Below, one piece after another: positions 7,719 to 15,991 of a DNA stretch of 52,659 nucleotides. How positions within the stretch are numbered: the stretch's first letter is position 1; each line of letters opens with the position of its first letter. Below the pieces are notes generated by a model. It was not told the DNA's origin. It did not search any database and saw only the letters and a list, made by a program, of their open reading frames with translations. Source of the stretch: Nocardioides agariphilus (GTDB taxonomy: Bacteria; Actinomycetota; Actinomycetes; Propionibacteriales; Nocardioidaceae); assembly GCF_015352445.1 (NCBI RefSeq), contig NZ_JADKPO010000031.1, forward strand, positions 1 to 52,659, in the 5' to 3' direction. A program made the position numbers and the translations under genes.

Positions 7719-9164
7719 GTGAGCGACGGCACGGCGGGCCTGCGCGGCGCGGTCGAACGGGAGGTCTGGCCGCTGGTCGAGCAGTTCGGGTCGACCCACG
7801 AGGTGGCCGGGCTGGCGGTCGCGCTCGTGCGTGGCGACGAGGTCGTGGTGCGCGGCTTCGGCGTCCGGGACCTCCGCTCGGGCGAACCGGTCACACCCGA
7901 GACGATGTTCCACCTGGCCTCGGTCTCCAAGCCGTTCGTCGCCACCGCGGTGGTCTCGCTCGCTCATGAGGGACGTCTCGACCTGGACGAGCCGGTCACC
8001 GCGTGGGTCCCCGAGCTCACCCTCGCCGATGGCCGGCAAGACGACGTCACGGCGCGAGGGCTGCTGAGCCATACCAGCGGGCTGCCGGACGTGTCGGAGT
8101 ACGGCTGGCACGACCCGCAGCTGGGCGACGACGCACTGAGCGAGTTCGCAAGGAGCCTGACCCAGTGGCGGCTGGCCACCGACCCGGGCTCGAGGTTCTC
8201 CTACTCCAACGCCGGCTACGAGCTGCTTGGCTTGGTGCTGTCTCGCGTGAGCGGTACGACGTTCGAGGACGCCATGCGTCAGCGGTTGCTCTCGCCGTTG
8301 GGCATGGCCGCCAGCACCTTCGTGCGTGGCGAGGTGCCTGGCGAGCTCGCGTCCTCGCCGCACGTGGGGATGCCGTTGACGGTGCCCGATGCCGCCTATC
8401 CCTACACGCGGCGGCACTCGCCGAGCTCGACGATGCACGCCAACCTGGTCGAGCTGGTCCGGTGGGTCCGGGCACACTGGGAACCAGGCGGGCTCGCCGC
8501 ATCCTTGGTCGACCTGATGTCCCGGCCCGTGGCCCACATCGGCGAGGCCCCGTGGGACGAGGAGCAGTCGCTGGGCTGGGCGCTGGGCACGTACGCCGGC
8601 CACCGCACCCTCAGTCACAGCGGCGCTGATCCCGGGTTCGGAACGCGTCTCGTGCTGGTGCCCGACCGTCGCACGGGCGTGGTCGTCCTGGCCAACTCCA
8701 ACACCGTCCTCACCTCGGCCATCGCGTCCGTGGCTCTCGACATCGCCCTGGACGTTCCTGGTGGTCCCGGCGACGGAGCGGTCGCGCTGCGAGGCCCGTC
8801 TCCCGTCGTCAGTGCCGTCGCCCGCACCCTCGCGAGGTCGGGCCACGACGCTGCGGTCGCCGAGTACGACCGTCTCGCAGCCGAGGAACCCCCTCGCTTC
8901 GACCTCGACGACGACGAGTTCGAGAAGGCGGTCTGGGGAGCGATCGAGCTGCACCGCACGGACCTGGTCTGGCCATTGCTGCGCGTGTGGGCCGGCGTAC
9001 GCCCCGACTCCTCCACCGCCTGGACGATGACCGGCTGGGCGCACCAGGTCGACGGTGACGTCGACGAGGCTCGCCGGGTCCTGCAGCACGCCCTCGACCT
9101 CGATCCCCACAACGAGGACGCCGCGCTGATCGCAGGCAACCTGTCAGCTCAGAGCCGCACGTAG
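7719..9164 (+). CDS. Serine hydrolase, beta-lactamase class C/PBP-like
   Basis: The 481-aa protein has the three penicillin-binding/class C motifs: SVSK at 68-71 (Ser68 nucleophile), YSN at 162-164 and HSG at 300-302 in the KTG position. This family includes esterases, D-aminopeptidases and carboxypeptidase-like enzymes; true beta-lactamase activity is not implied. No signal peptide is visible, so it is probably cytoplasmic. Residues about 355-481 form an extra helical region whose end (VDGDVDEARRVLQHALDLDP) looks like one or two TPR helices. The start is the GTG at 7719, with only a weak AGG upstream. Confidence 0.85.
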   Translation: MSDGTAGLRGAVEREVWPLVEQFGSTHEVAGLAVALVRGDEVVVRGFGVRDLRSGEPVTPETMFHLASVSKPFVATAVVSLAHEGRLDLDEPVTAWVPELTLADGRQDDVTARGLLSHTSGLPDVSEYGWHDPQLGDDALSEFARSLTQWRLATDPGSRFSYSNAGYELLGLVLSRVSGTTFEDAMRQRLLSPLGMAASTFVRGEVPGELASSPHVGMPLTVPDAAYPYTRRHSPSSTMHANLVELVRWVRAHWEPGGLAASLVDLMSRPVAHIGEAPWDEEQSLGWALGTYAGHRTLSHSGADPGFGTRLVLVPDRRTGVVVLANSNTVLTSAIASVALDIALDVPGGPGDGAVALRGPSPVVSAVARTLARSGHDAAVAEYDRLAAEEPPRFDLDDDEFEKAVWGAIELHRTDLVWPLLRVWAGVRPDSSTAWTMTGWAHQVDGDVDEARRVLQHALDLDPHNEDAALIAGNLSAQSRT

Positions 9165-9298
9165 CCGACACGGCATCGAGGCGATCGTCAAGGCCCGCCA
9201 AGCCGGCCTGGCCTCCGAGGACAGCACACCTCCTGAGTAGTTCCAGCGGTGGTCAGCGGCACACGTGCGCTTTACGCTTCGGCCGAGAGGAGGACGCT

Positions 9299-9895
9299 GT
9301 GGCCGATCGAGTAGGGGACATCATCGGGGATTACCGTGCCTTCGCAGCCAAGCAGCAAGCGAGGTTGCTCGATCGGGGCATCGACATCAGCTCCTACGCA
9401 CTGAGCCACCTCGCCGTCCGTGTCTCCGAGTGGGATGACTATGTGCGCGTGCGAGATCAGCTCGAGAAGCACGCGGTCATCAACAGCGAGAACGTCTGGA
9501 ACGGCCGGCCGATCTCCCTGATCGTGCTCGCCGAGCCCCTCGTGGTCCTCGATGGCAAGCAGGTTCCGCTCATCGAGCTCATCCCTCCCGTGCACCAGCG
9601 CGTCTACAAGATGGGCTTGGAACATCTCGGAGTCGTCGTCGGAGACGGCTTCGACGACTTCGTCGAGACCAACAAGCCGGTGCTGACCGGGCAGCAGTTC
9701 CAGGGGCCCAGCAGCAATCCCGACCCCGTCTACATCCTGTTCGAGGACTTCACGCACGTGAAGTTCTACCGGCTCTCCTTGCGAGCATCGGTCGAGCAGG
9801 ACGCCGGACCTTTCCCGGACGGCTTCCGCCACGTCGCGGACTGGGTCCCCCAGCGGCTCGTGACCGCGACGGGACCGAACCCGTTGCCGCGCTGA
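9299..9895 (+). CDS. YecM-like VOC family protein
   Basis: The 198-aa protein aligns with the YecM family of the vicinal oxygen chelate fold: SHLAVRV near residues 36-42, the ENVWNGRPI segment, IELIPP, then LEHLGVVV. These supply His/Glu positions typical of VOC metal sites. YecM proteins have no firmly assigned reaction. The GTG start at 9299 follows a strong GAGAGGAGG. It stands alone between the hydrolase gene and the regulated flavoprotein gene, and no link to either is visible. Confidence 0.8.
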   Translation: MADRVGDIIGDYRAFAAKQQARLLDRGIDISSYALSHLAVRVSEWDDYVRVRDQLEKHAVINSENVWNGRPISLIVLAEPLVVLDGKQVPLIELIPPVHQRVYKMGLEHLGVVVGDGFDDFVETNKPVLTGQQFQGPSSNPDPVYILFEDFTHVKFYRLSLRASVEQDAGPFPDGFRHVADWVPQRLVTATGPNPLPR

Positions 9896-9988
9896 ACCCG
9901 GCCACGACCGCAGTGGGCGCGGATGGGTGCCCCGGTGAGTACGCCTGACGCACCTTCGTCGACGAGCCGACTCGCGCACCAACGGCTT

Positions 9989-10006
9989 TGATTGAACAAC
10001 CAGTCA
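9989..10006. promoter_or_regulatory. BetI/TetR-like operator upstream of the dimethylglycine dehydrogenase-like gene
   Basis: TGATTGAACAACCAGTCA is a TGAYTG-N6-CARTCA palindrome, extended by TT and AA outside to TTTGA...TCAAA. It ends 20 nt before the ATG of the flavoprotein gene, overlapping where the promoter -10 or transcript start should be, as expected for a repressor site. It shares both half-sites and spacing with 7555-7572. Confidence 0.55.
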
Positions 10007-10026
10007 AACAGTGGCACCATGCGTCC

Positions 10027-12543
10027 ATGTCGCTCGACGCCAGTGCCATCAACCCGTCCGCCGCCCGCGCCGAGGCGAGCAGCCAGTCCACCGGCGACCT
10101 GCCGAGCCGCGCGCAGTACGTCGTGGTCGGCGGGGGAGTGATCGGCACCTCGATCGCCTACCACCTGGCCCTGCTGGGCGCTACCGACGTCGTTCTCCTC
10201 GAGCGCAAGCAGCTGACCTCCGGTACGACGTGGCACGCGGCCGGCGAGATCGTCTCGGGCGGCACGACCGAGGACGCGCTGTGGATGGCGCGCTACTCCG
10301 CCGAGCTCTACGCGCGACTGGAGGAGGAGACCGGGCTGTCGACGGGCTTTCGCCAGTGCGGCTACCTCCAGCTCGCCACGACCGCGCGGGCCGACGAGAG
10401 CCTGCGCCGCGAGACGGCGTACATGCGCTCGGTCGGGATGACCAAGGAGGTGCTCTCGCCGCGCGAGGTCGCCGAGATGGTGCCGCTGATGCGCACCGAC
10501 GACCTGGTCCGAGGGTTCTGGACGCCTGACGAAGGCCGGGCCAACCCCGTCGACGTGACCATGTCGATGGCCAAGGGCGCGCGGCAACGGGGAGTGCGGA
10601 TCTTCGAGGAGACCGAGGTCACCGGGTTCACGATCGAGAAGGGCCGGGTCACGGGCGTCACGACGCCTCGCGGTGACATCGAGTGCGAGAAGGTCGTGCT
10701 GTCCGCGGGCCTGTGGGGTCGCGAGCTGGCCGCCAAGGCCGGCGTCACCGTGCCGCTCCAGGCCGCCGAGCACTACTACCTGCTCACCGAGCCGATCGCC
10801 GGCGTCACTCCCGAGAGCGTGCCCGTGATCGAGGACGGCGAGGCCTACGGCTACTACCGCGAGGAGGGTGGCGGCCTGCTGGTCGGCATGTTCGAACCCG
10901 TCGCCAAGGCATGGGCACTCGACGGCACCCCGCGCGAGAGCGCCTTCGCCGTGCTGCCGCCCGACTGGGACCGGATGGGGCCGTTCCTCGAGGTCGCCAT
11001 GAAGCGCTTCCCGGCGCTCGAGGACGTCGGCATCCGCACGCTGTTCTGCGGGCCCGAGAGCTTCACCGACGACCTGTCGCCGATGCTGGGCGAGTCGCCC
11101 GAGGTCGACGGCCTCTACCTGGCGTGCGGCCTGAACTCCGTCGGCATCCTGTCCGGCGGCGGGCTCGGCCACATGATGGCGCAGTGGCTGATCGAGGGCT
11201 TCCCACCCCTCGACCTCACCTCCGTCGGCGTCGACCGGGCCCACGAGTTCCAGGCCACGCGCCAGTTCCGCGAGGAGCGCACGGTGCAGCGGCTGGGCTT
11301 CCTGCTCAACGACCTGTCCTGGCCCAACGCCCAGAACGAGCACGCACGCAACGTCCGTCGCTCGCCGTACCACTCCCAGCACGTCGCCGACGGCGCGCAC
11401 TTCGTGGCGACGAGCGGCTGGGAGTACCCCGACTACTTCGCCGGCGCCGGGGTGACCCCGACCGTCAAGTGGGGCTTCGAGCGAGGCGAGCACTTCGACC
11501 GCGTGCGCGCCGAGCACCTGCAGGCACGCGAGAGCCTCGCGATGTTCGACCTCACCTTGATGTCGCACCATCTCGTGCAGGGGCCCCACGCCATGGCGGT
11601 GCTCAACCGGGTGTGCGCCAACGAGGTCGACGTGCCGGTCGGCCGGATCGTCTACACCCAGTGGCTCGACGAGCGCGGCGGCATCATCGCCGACCTCACC
11701 GTGACCCGGCAGGCCGAGGACGCCTACATGGTCATCAGCGGCGACACCATCCATCGCCGCGTGCCGGCCTGGATCCGCCGCCAGACGCGCGACGGCGAGT
11801 TCGTCACCGTCACCGACGTGACCGGCGGCTACGCACTCCTGTCGGTGCAGGGCCCGCGCTCGCGTGAGGTGCTGCAGAGCATCAGCCCCGACGACTGGTC
11901 CGACGAGGCCTTCCCCTATCTGTCGGCGCGCAGGACCGAGCTGGGCTACACGCCGTTGTGGGCACTGCGCGTGACGTACGTCGGAGAGCTGGGCTGGGAC
12001 CTCCTGGTGCCGACGGAGTTCGGGGCGACGCTCTACGACCAGCTGCGCGAGGCCGCTGCCCCGTTCGGCTTCCAGCCGACCGGCGTCGGCGCGCTCGAGA
12101 CGATGCGGCTCGAGAAGGCCTTCCGTGACATGGGACACGACATCGACTCCACCGATACCCCACTCGAAGCAGGGCTCGGGTTCGCGGTCGCGTGGGACAA
12201 GCAGGGCGGGTTCGTCGGACGCGACGCGCTGCTGAAGCAGAAGGAGTCGGGTCCGCTCACCAACCGGCTGGTCAACGTGCTGCTCGACTCACCCGACTAC
12301 GACCTCTACGGCGACGAGCCCGTCTACTGGGATGGCGCTCCCGTCGGCCACATCCGCAGCGGCGGCTTCGGCCACTCGCTCGGTGCGGCGTGCGGCATCG
12401 CCGGCATCAGTCGCGAGGACGGCATCAAGCCTGCGGACCTCGCAGCTGGGTCCTTCGAGGTCGACGTCGCGGGCACGCGGGTGCCGGCACAGGTCTCGCT
12501 CAAGCCGTTCTTCGACCCGGAGCGGGCGCGCATCCTCAGCTGA
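10027..12543 (+). CDS. Dimethylglycine/sarcosine dehydrogenase-like flavoprotein with GcvT domain
   Basis: The 838-aa protein has an N-terminal FAD oxidoreductase (DAO) domain with GGGVIG at 35-40 and TTWHAAG at 67-73, where the His matches the covalent-flavin position of the DMGDH/SDH family. A linker is followed by a GcvT-like folate-binding domain in the second half (GFERGEHFDRVRAEHLQARE onward, ending with the beta-barrel region). Such enzymes oxidatively demethylate N-methylglycines and pass the methylene to tetrahydrofolate. Which substrate (dimethylglycine, sarcosine or another N-methyl amine) cannot be read from the sequence. The ATG at 10027 was chosen over an upstream in-frame codon at 9988 that lies inside the operator. 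The operator shared with the fds operon suggests joint control of C1 release and formate oxidation. Confidence 0.85.
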   Translation: MSLDASAINPSAARAEASSQSTGDLPSRAQYVVVGGGVIGTSIAYHLALLGATDVVLLERKQLTSGTTWHAAGEIVSGGTTEDALWMARYSAELYARLEEETGLSTGFRQCGYLQLATTARADESLRRETAYMRSVGMTKEVLSPREVAEMVPLMRTDDLVRGFWTPDEGRANPVDVTMSMAKGARQRGVRIFEETEVTGFTIEKGRVTGVTTPRGDIECEKVVLSAGLWGRELAAKAGVTVPLQAAEHYYLLTEPIAGVTPESVPVIEDGEAYGYYREEGGGLLVGMFEPVAKAWALDGTPRESAFAVLPPDWDRMGPFLEVAMKRFPALEDVGIRTLFCGPESFTDDLSPMLGESPEVDGLYLACGLNSVGILSGGGLGHMMAQWLIEGFPPLDLTSVGVDRAHEFQATRQFREERTVQRLGFLLNDLSWPNAQNEHARNVRRSPYHSQHVADGAHFVATSGWEYPDYFAGAGVTPTVKWGFERGEHFDRVRAEHLQARESLAMFDLTLMSHHLVQGPHAMAVLNRVCANEVDVPVGRIVYTQWLDERGGIIADLTVTRQAEDAYMVISGDTIHRRVPAWIRRQTRDGEFVTVTDVTGGYALLSVQGPRSREVLQSISPDDWSDEAFPYLSARRTELGYTPLWALRVTYVGELGWDLLVPTEFGATLYDQLREAAAPFGFQPTGVGALETMRLEKAFRDMGHDIDSTDTPLEAGLGFAVAWDKQGGFVGRDALLKQKESGPLTNRLVNVLLDSPDYDLYGDEPVYWDGAPVGHIRSGGFGHSLGAACGIAGISREDGIKPADLAAGSFEVDVAGTRVPAQVSLKPFFDPERARILS

Positions 12544-12647
12544 GCGCCATGACCGAGGCGTGGCGCGCCGTCCCTTGCGGGCATGGCGATCTTGTCGTAT
12601 CGGCCCGTCGCCCACGACCAGTGGGACACAGTCGCTGATCTGCGCGT

Positions 12648-13475
12648 TCAGCACGGCTTGAGCACGCCCAGCGACACGCACCGGGTGCCGGGCAGGCGGG
12701 TGGCGCGCAACGTCACGCCGTCGAGGGTCCAGCGCCACACGTTGACCTCGTGGCCGGCCGTCACGACCTGCCAGCTCAACAGCTGGCCGTCCTGGAAGAC
12801 CGCACCGAGCTCCTCGCTGCCGGTCGAGAGACCCGCCTCACTCGCCAAGTGGGTCTCCGGTCCCGGGTCGGGGGTCGCCCGCGTCAGCCGGCCGCTCGAC
12901 CAGGTCCAGACGTTGATCAAGCCGTTCTCGCCACCGCCGCTGGCCAGGACGAGGATCTCGGCGCCGCCGTTGTCGTCGAGGTCGACCAGTCCGGGGTCGA
13001 GGAAGCCGACGTACGTCGGGGTGTCGGTGAGCTGGACCCTGTCAGTCGTCGTGGCCGTCCGGACCTCGAGCCAGGTCTGCTCGGCCGGGTCGCCACCCGG
13101 AGTGCCGCGCGGCACCATCAGCCGCACGCTGTCTGGAGCGCCGTCGTCGTCCACGTCCGCCGTGCCGGTGTCGATGGGCGACAGGTCGGGGGCCGGTGAT
13201 GGTGTCGGGGTCGGGGTCGGGGTCGGGGTCGCCGAGGACGGCACCGCGACATCGGGCTCGCTGGCACGGCCGGGACCCGAGGCAGCCGACCAGGCGGCGT
13301 ACCCGACGACAAGTGCGGCAGCGATCCCGGCACCGGTCAGGGCCGCCGCACGGTTGCGGTTGCGCCGGGCCTCGGCGCGGATGCCCGTGATCAGGTTCGG
13401 CATCGGGTCGTGGCCGGCTACGTAAGCCAGCCGCTCGAGGGCCTCGTGGACCTCGTGCACGTCGTGGTTGGTCAT
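12648..13475 (-). CDS. Membrane-anchored partner of ECF sigma factor with FG-GAP/VCBS-like domain
   Basis: The 275-aa protein has a ~45-residue cytosolic N-terminus, one transmembrane helix (about 46-64), a Thr-Pro linker encoded by a 6-bp repeat (TCGGGG x4 near 13205-13228), and an extracellular domain. That domain has Asp-rich loops (DVDDDGAPD, DLDDNGGAE) like Ca-binding FG-GAP/VCBS repeats. It starts 4 nt after the ECF sigma gene, the usual place for an anti-sigma factor. However, the N-terminus lacks the HxxxCxxC zinc motif, so the anti-sigma role is inferred from position and topology only. Confidence 0.75.
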   Translation of the reverse strand: MTNHDVHEVHEALERLAYVAGHDPMPNLITGIRAEARRNRNRAAALTGAGIAAALVVGYAAWSAASGPGRASEPDVAVPSSATPTPTPTPTPSPAPDLSPIDTGTADVDDDGAPDSVRLMVPRGTPGGDPAEQTWLEVRTATTTDRVQLTDTPTYVGFLDPGLVDLDDNGGAEILVLASGGGENGLINVWTWSSGRLTRATPDPGPETHLASEAGLSTGSEELGAVFQDGQLLSWQVVTAGHEVNVWRWTLDGVTLRATRLPGTRCVSLGVLKPC

Positions 13476-13479
13476 GGGA

Positions 13480-14001
13480 TCACTTCTCGTTCTCGTGGTG
13501 GGCGGCCAGCACGACGCGCAGTGACGCCAGGCCGCGCGAGGCGTTGCTCTTGACGGTCCCGAGGGAGCAGTGCATGACCTCGGCGGTCTCGGCCTCCGAG
13601 AGGTCGCAGTAGTAGCGCAGCACCACCGTGGCCCGCTGCTTGTCCGGCATCGCCTTGAGGGCGGTCAGCAGGGCCTGCGACTCGACGACACGGTCGGTCG
13701 GTGATGGGGTGCCGGCCCACGCGCTCTCCGGCACCTCGGCGACGGCGTACTCGCGGTTGCGGTGCCGACGCCACCAGGAGGTCCGCAGGTTCACCATCAC
13801 GCGGTGCAGGTACGCCTCGGGCGAGGCCATCGCACCGACCCGGTCCCAACGGGGATAGACCTTCGCGTACGCCGACTGCAGCAGGTCGGCCGCGGTGTCC
13901 GGGTCACCTGCGAGGAGGAACGCCAGCCGGCGCATGCGTGGCGCCGTCGCGTTGACCCACTCCTCGAAGCCCTCGGGTCCGGCCCTCAGGTCGGGTCGCA
14001 T
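13480..14001 (-). CDS. SigE-family ECF RNA polymerase sigma factor
   Basis: The ~173-aa protein has sigma region 2 (FEEWVNATAPRMRRLAFLL ... AYLHRVMVNLRTSWWRR) and region 4 (LLTALKAMPDKQRATVVLRY ... LGTVKSNASRGLA), typical of the actinobacterial SigE family. I chose ATG 14001, preceded by GGAAGGA. A GTG at 14022 would add 7 residues but lies only 8 nt inside the putative -10, leaving almost no leader. It forms a two-gene unit with the membrane protein downstream. A likely self-recognised promoter is at 14031-14057. Confidence 0.9.
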   Translation of the reverse strand: MRPDLRAGPEGFEEWVNATAPRMRRLAFLLAGDPDTAADLLQSAYAKVYPRWDRVGAMASPEAYLHRVMVNLRTSWWRRHRNREYAVAEVPESAWAGTPSPTDRVVESQALLTALKAMPDKQRATVVLRYYCDLSEAETAEVMHCSLGTVKSNASRGLASLRVVLAAHHENEK

Positions 14002-14030
14002 CGTGCCCACTCGTCCTTCCACGGCCCCGG

Positions 14031-14057
14031 AGACGCCGGTCGGTGGGTAAAGGTTGC
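14031..14057 (-). promoter_or_regulatory. Putative ECF-type autoregulatory promoter
   Basis: On the minus strand GCAACC (14057-14052) is followed after 16 nt by CGTCT (14035-14031), about 30 nt before the sigma factor ATG. ECF promoters commonly have an AAC-containing -35 and a CGTC -10 at 16-17 nt, so this fits self-activation. It is an inference from pattern and position. Confidence 0.4.
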
Positions 14058-14078
14058 ATCAGACCGGCACCGGGCGGG

Positions 14079-14109
14079 TCAGTTGGGGGTCAGGTGGGGT
14101 CAGGTGGGG
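14079..14109. repeat. Short tandem repeat carrying the stop codon of the SIS gene
   Basis: On the minus strand the units are CCCCACCTGA, CCCCACCTGA and CCCCCAACTGA. The first contains the TGA stop of the SIS-domain gene (14100-14102), and each unit supplies another TGA. Confidence 0.6.
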
Positions 14110-15029
14110 GCAGCCAGCCACGCCCGGGCCGCGAGCAGCTCGGCGACGAGAGTCTCTGTGAGCAGCCGCACGTCGTCGTTGTCGTCGTGTGGGTAGCGAA
14201 GGGTGTGTGACGCGCCGGCCACCTCGGCACCGACACCGACGACCGTGCTGCCTCGTTGCGAGGTCCACCCGAGCAGCTGCGCCTCCCAGCGCGAGCCGCC
14301 GAGGAGCAGCATCCGGTAGTCGGTGGTCTTGGTGAGGTAGACGTCGACGTGGCTCCAGTCGCCGGTCTCGCAGCCGTAGGCCTGGAGGCGTGGTCCCTCC
14401 CGGAGCATCAGCGCCGACTGGTACGCCGAGGAGATGCGGCGAGCCGGCGCCACGACGTGCGTGCCATGGGGGCCCAGGAGCAGCCCTGCCAGCCGGGGGC
14501 GCCACTCATCCTCGGTCTCCAACAGGTGCTCGCTCGCCTCGGCCGCCTGCGACAGCGGGACCTCGGGGCCACCGGTCAGGTGACGGACGAGTTCGAGCAG
14601 GAGGGCGACCGTGTGCTGGAAGGACCGGCACGCCACTGCGCCGCGCTCCTCGCCTGCCTCCATCCAGACCGTGCGCGAGGCCCGCTCGGTCAGTGGGCCG
14701 GGCCTGTTGGCGATCGCGACGATCTCGGTGTCGAGGCGCTCCACGGCGTCGAGGGTCTCGGCCGAACCCGCTGATGCGGACACCGCGACGACCAGGTCGC
14801 CTGGCCCGACCGCCGGCAGGAGGTCGGAGCTCGCGAGCTCGGCGACGGCGTCGACGCCCGCCGCGCGGAGCCTGGCCGCACCGACCAGGTTGGCGTAGTG
14901 GGAGGAGCCCATCCCCAGCAGTACGACGCGTCGCGGCTGCTCGACGAAACCCCAGGCGCTGGTGAGGTCCAGCGCCCGCAGGCGTGGGGGCTTCTCGGCC
15001 AGATCGGCGAGGAACAGCTCTGGGTTCAC
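14100..15029 (-). CDS. SIS-domain sugar isomerase-like protein
   Basis: The 309-aa protein has two SIS subdomains (about 30-150 and 175-300) as in the isomerase half of GlmS and in AgaS/FrlB-type phosphosugar enzymes. The N-terminal GMGSSHYA and DLVVAVSASAGSAET segments form the phosphosugar-binding loop. There is no glutaminase domain, so it may isomerise or deaminate a phosphorylated amino sugar rather than make glucosamine-6-phosphate from glutamine. The start is the GTG at 15029, overlapping the upstream kinase stop as GTGA. It is the last gene of a four-gene overlapping operon. Confidence 0.82.
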   Translation of the reverse strand: MNPELFLADLAEKPPRLRALDLTSAWGFVEQPRRVVLLGMGSSHYANLVGAARLRAAGVDAVAELASSDLLPAVGPGDLVVAVSASAGSAETLDAVERLDTEIVAIANRPGPLTERASRTVWMEAGEERGAVACRSFQHTVALLLELVRHLTGGPEVPLSQAAEASEHLLETEDEWRPRLAGLLLGPHGTHVVAPARRISSAYQSALMLREGPRLQAYGCETGDWSHVDVYLTKTTDYRMLLLGGSRWEAQLLGWTSQRGSTVVGVGAEVAGASHTLRYPHDDNDDVRLLTETLVAELLAARAWLAAPT

Positions 15030-15991
15030 CACCGTCCCCTTCGACGGAGGGCGGCCTCGGGCACGTAGCGCCAGCGCGGGAGGTAGGCGTCGGCGTAGTC
15101 GAGCTCGCGCTGGATCTGGTCGTCGACGTAGGTCGTCAGCAGCGACTCCTCGAGCAGCTCGCCGGCTCCGTCGCGGTAGGCGGTGAGGAACTGGGTCTGC
15201 ACGTCGTCGGTCCAGGCGACCACTGCGTCCTCGGACACCTCGGGGTGGTGGTGCTGCACCACGTGCCCGACGTTCTCGAGCGAGACCAGCATCCCGGCGA
15301 CGTCGTACGCCGCTGGGCGGTGCGCCACTCGCTCGGCCGGTGGCACCGTCGGGTTGCCGTCGAAGTCGATGACGTAGAGCTCGCCGGCCGGGTCGCGCAG
15401 TACCTGCCCGATGTGGAAGTCGCCGTGGGTCGCGACCGGGCCAGTGGGGGAGTCGGCGAGGGCGAGGTGCATGGCGGCGGTGACCTCGCCGAGCCTGTGC
15501 GCGAACGGGAGGCCGGGACCCGGCAGGACACCGACGGCGGCCCGTGCCTCGTCCAGGCACCAGGTCCAGCCGTCGGTGGCATCGCGGACCAGTGCCACGG
15601 CCGTGACGACGGGCACCCAATGTCCATCGGGCGTCAGCCACTCGAGGTCGAACCACACCTCGGGCATCGACTCGAAGCCGGCCTCGACCAGCCGGTGCAG
15701 GCGCTCGGGTGCCGGGTGGGGACCGACGAGTGGGGTCGTCACCCACTTGACCACCACACGGTCGCCCACGACCACCGATGAGTTGGTCTGGTCGACGTCG
15801 ATCGTGCGCTCACCCGGCGGCACCGTCTCCCATGCGTGCGAGCCGTGGGCCCAGCGGAAGCCGTCGGGGAGGTCGACGCCGGTCGCCCAGCACTCGAGCA
15901 GCCGCGAGCTCGCGTCCGGACCGAGGGGCCGTGCCCGATGGCCGCCGTCTGCCAGCTCGACGACGAGGGGGAGGTCCACCGGCTCAGCCAC
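15026..15991 (-). CDS. Maltokinase/glucosamine kinase-fold sugar kinase
   Basis: The 321-aa protein has the N-terminal QTNSSVVVGDRVVVKW segment (68-83, Lys82 for ATP) and the catalytic HGDFHIGQ at 189-196 followed by IDFDG (208-212). The HGD.H.GQ form is that of maltokinases and the related actinobacterial glucosamine kinases, rather than ordinary aminoglycoside phosphotransferases (which have Asn at the Gln position). The adjacent SIS gene favours an amino-sugar substrate, as I recall for the glucosamine kinase group; this is inference. The GTG start at 15991 overlaps the upstream glycosyltransferase by 8 nt. Confidence 0.78.
   Translation of the reverse strand: MAEPVDLPLVVELADGGHRARPLGPDASSRLLECWATGVDLPDGFRWAHGSHAWETVPPGERTIDVDQTNSSVVVGDRVVVKWVTTPLVGPHPAPERLHRLVEAGFESMPEVWFDLEWLTPDGHWVPVVTAVALVRDATDGWTWCLDEARAAVGVLPGPGLPFAHRLGEVTAAMHLALADSPTGPVATHGDFHIGQVLRDPAGELYVIDFDGNPTVPPAERVAHRPAAYDVAGMLVSLENVGHVVQHHHPEVSEDAVVAWTDDVQTQFLTAYRDGAGELLEESLLTTYVDDQIQRELDYADAYLPRWRYVPEAALRRRGRW

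Noticed and set aside
7719-9164. A true beta-lactamase resistance gene
   Set aside because: The motifs fit the wider serine hydrolase/PBP-like family, but there is no signal peptide, and an unusual helical C-terminus is present.
14100-15746. A 548-codon minus-strand frame covering the SIS gene with a long N-terminal extension
   Set aside because: The extension is an out-of-frame reading of the kinase gene. The GTG at 15029, overlapping the kinase stop, gives the normal SIS protein.
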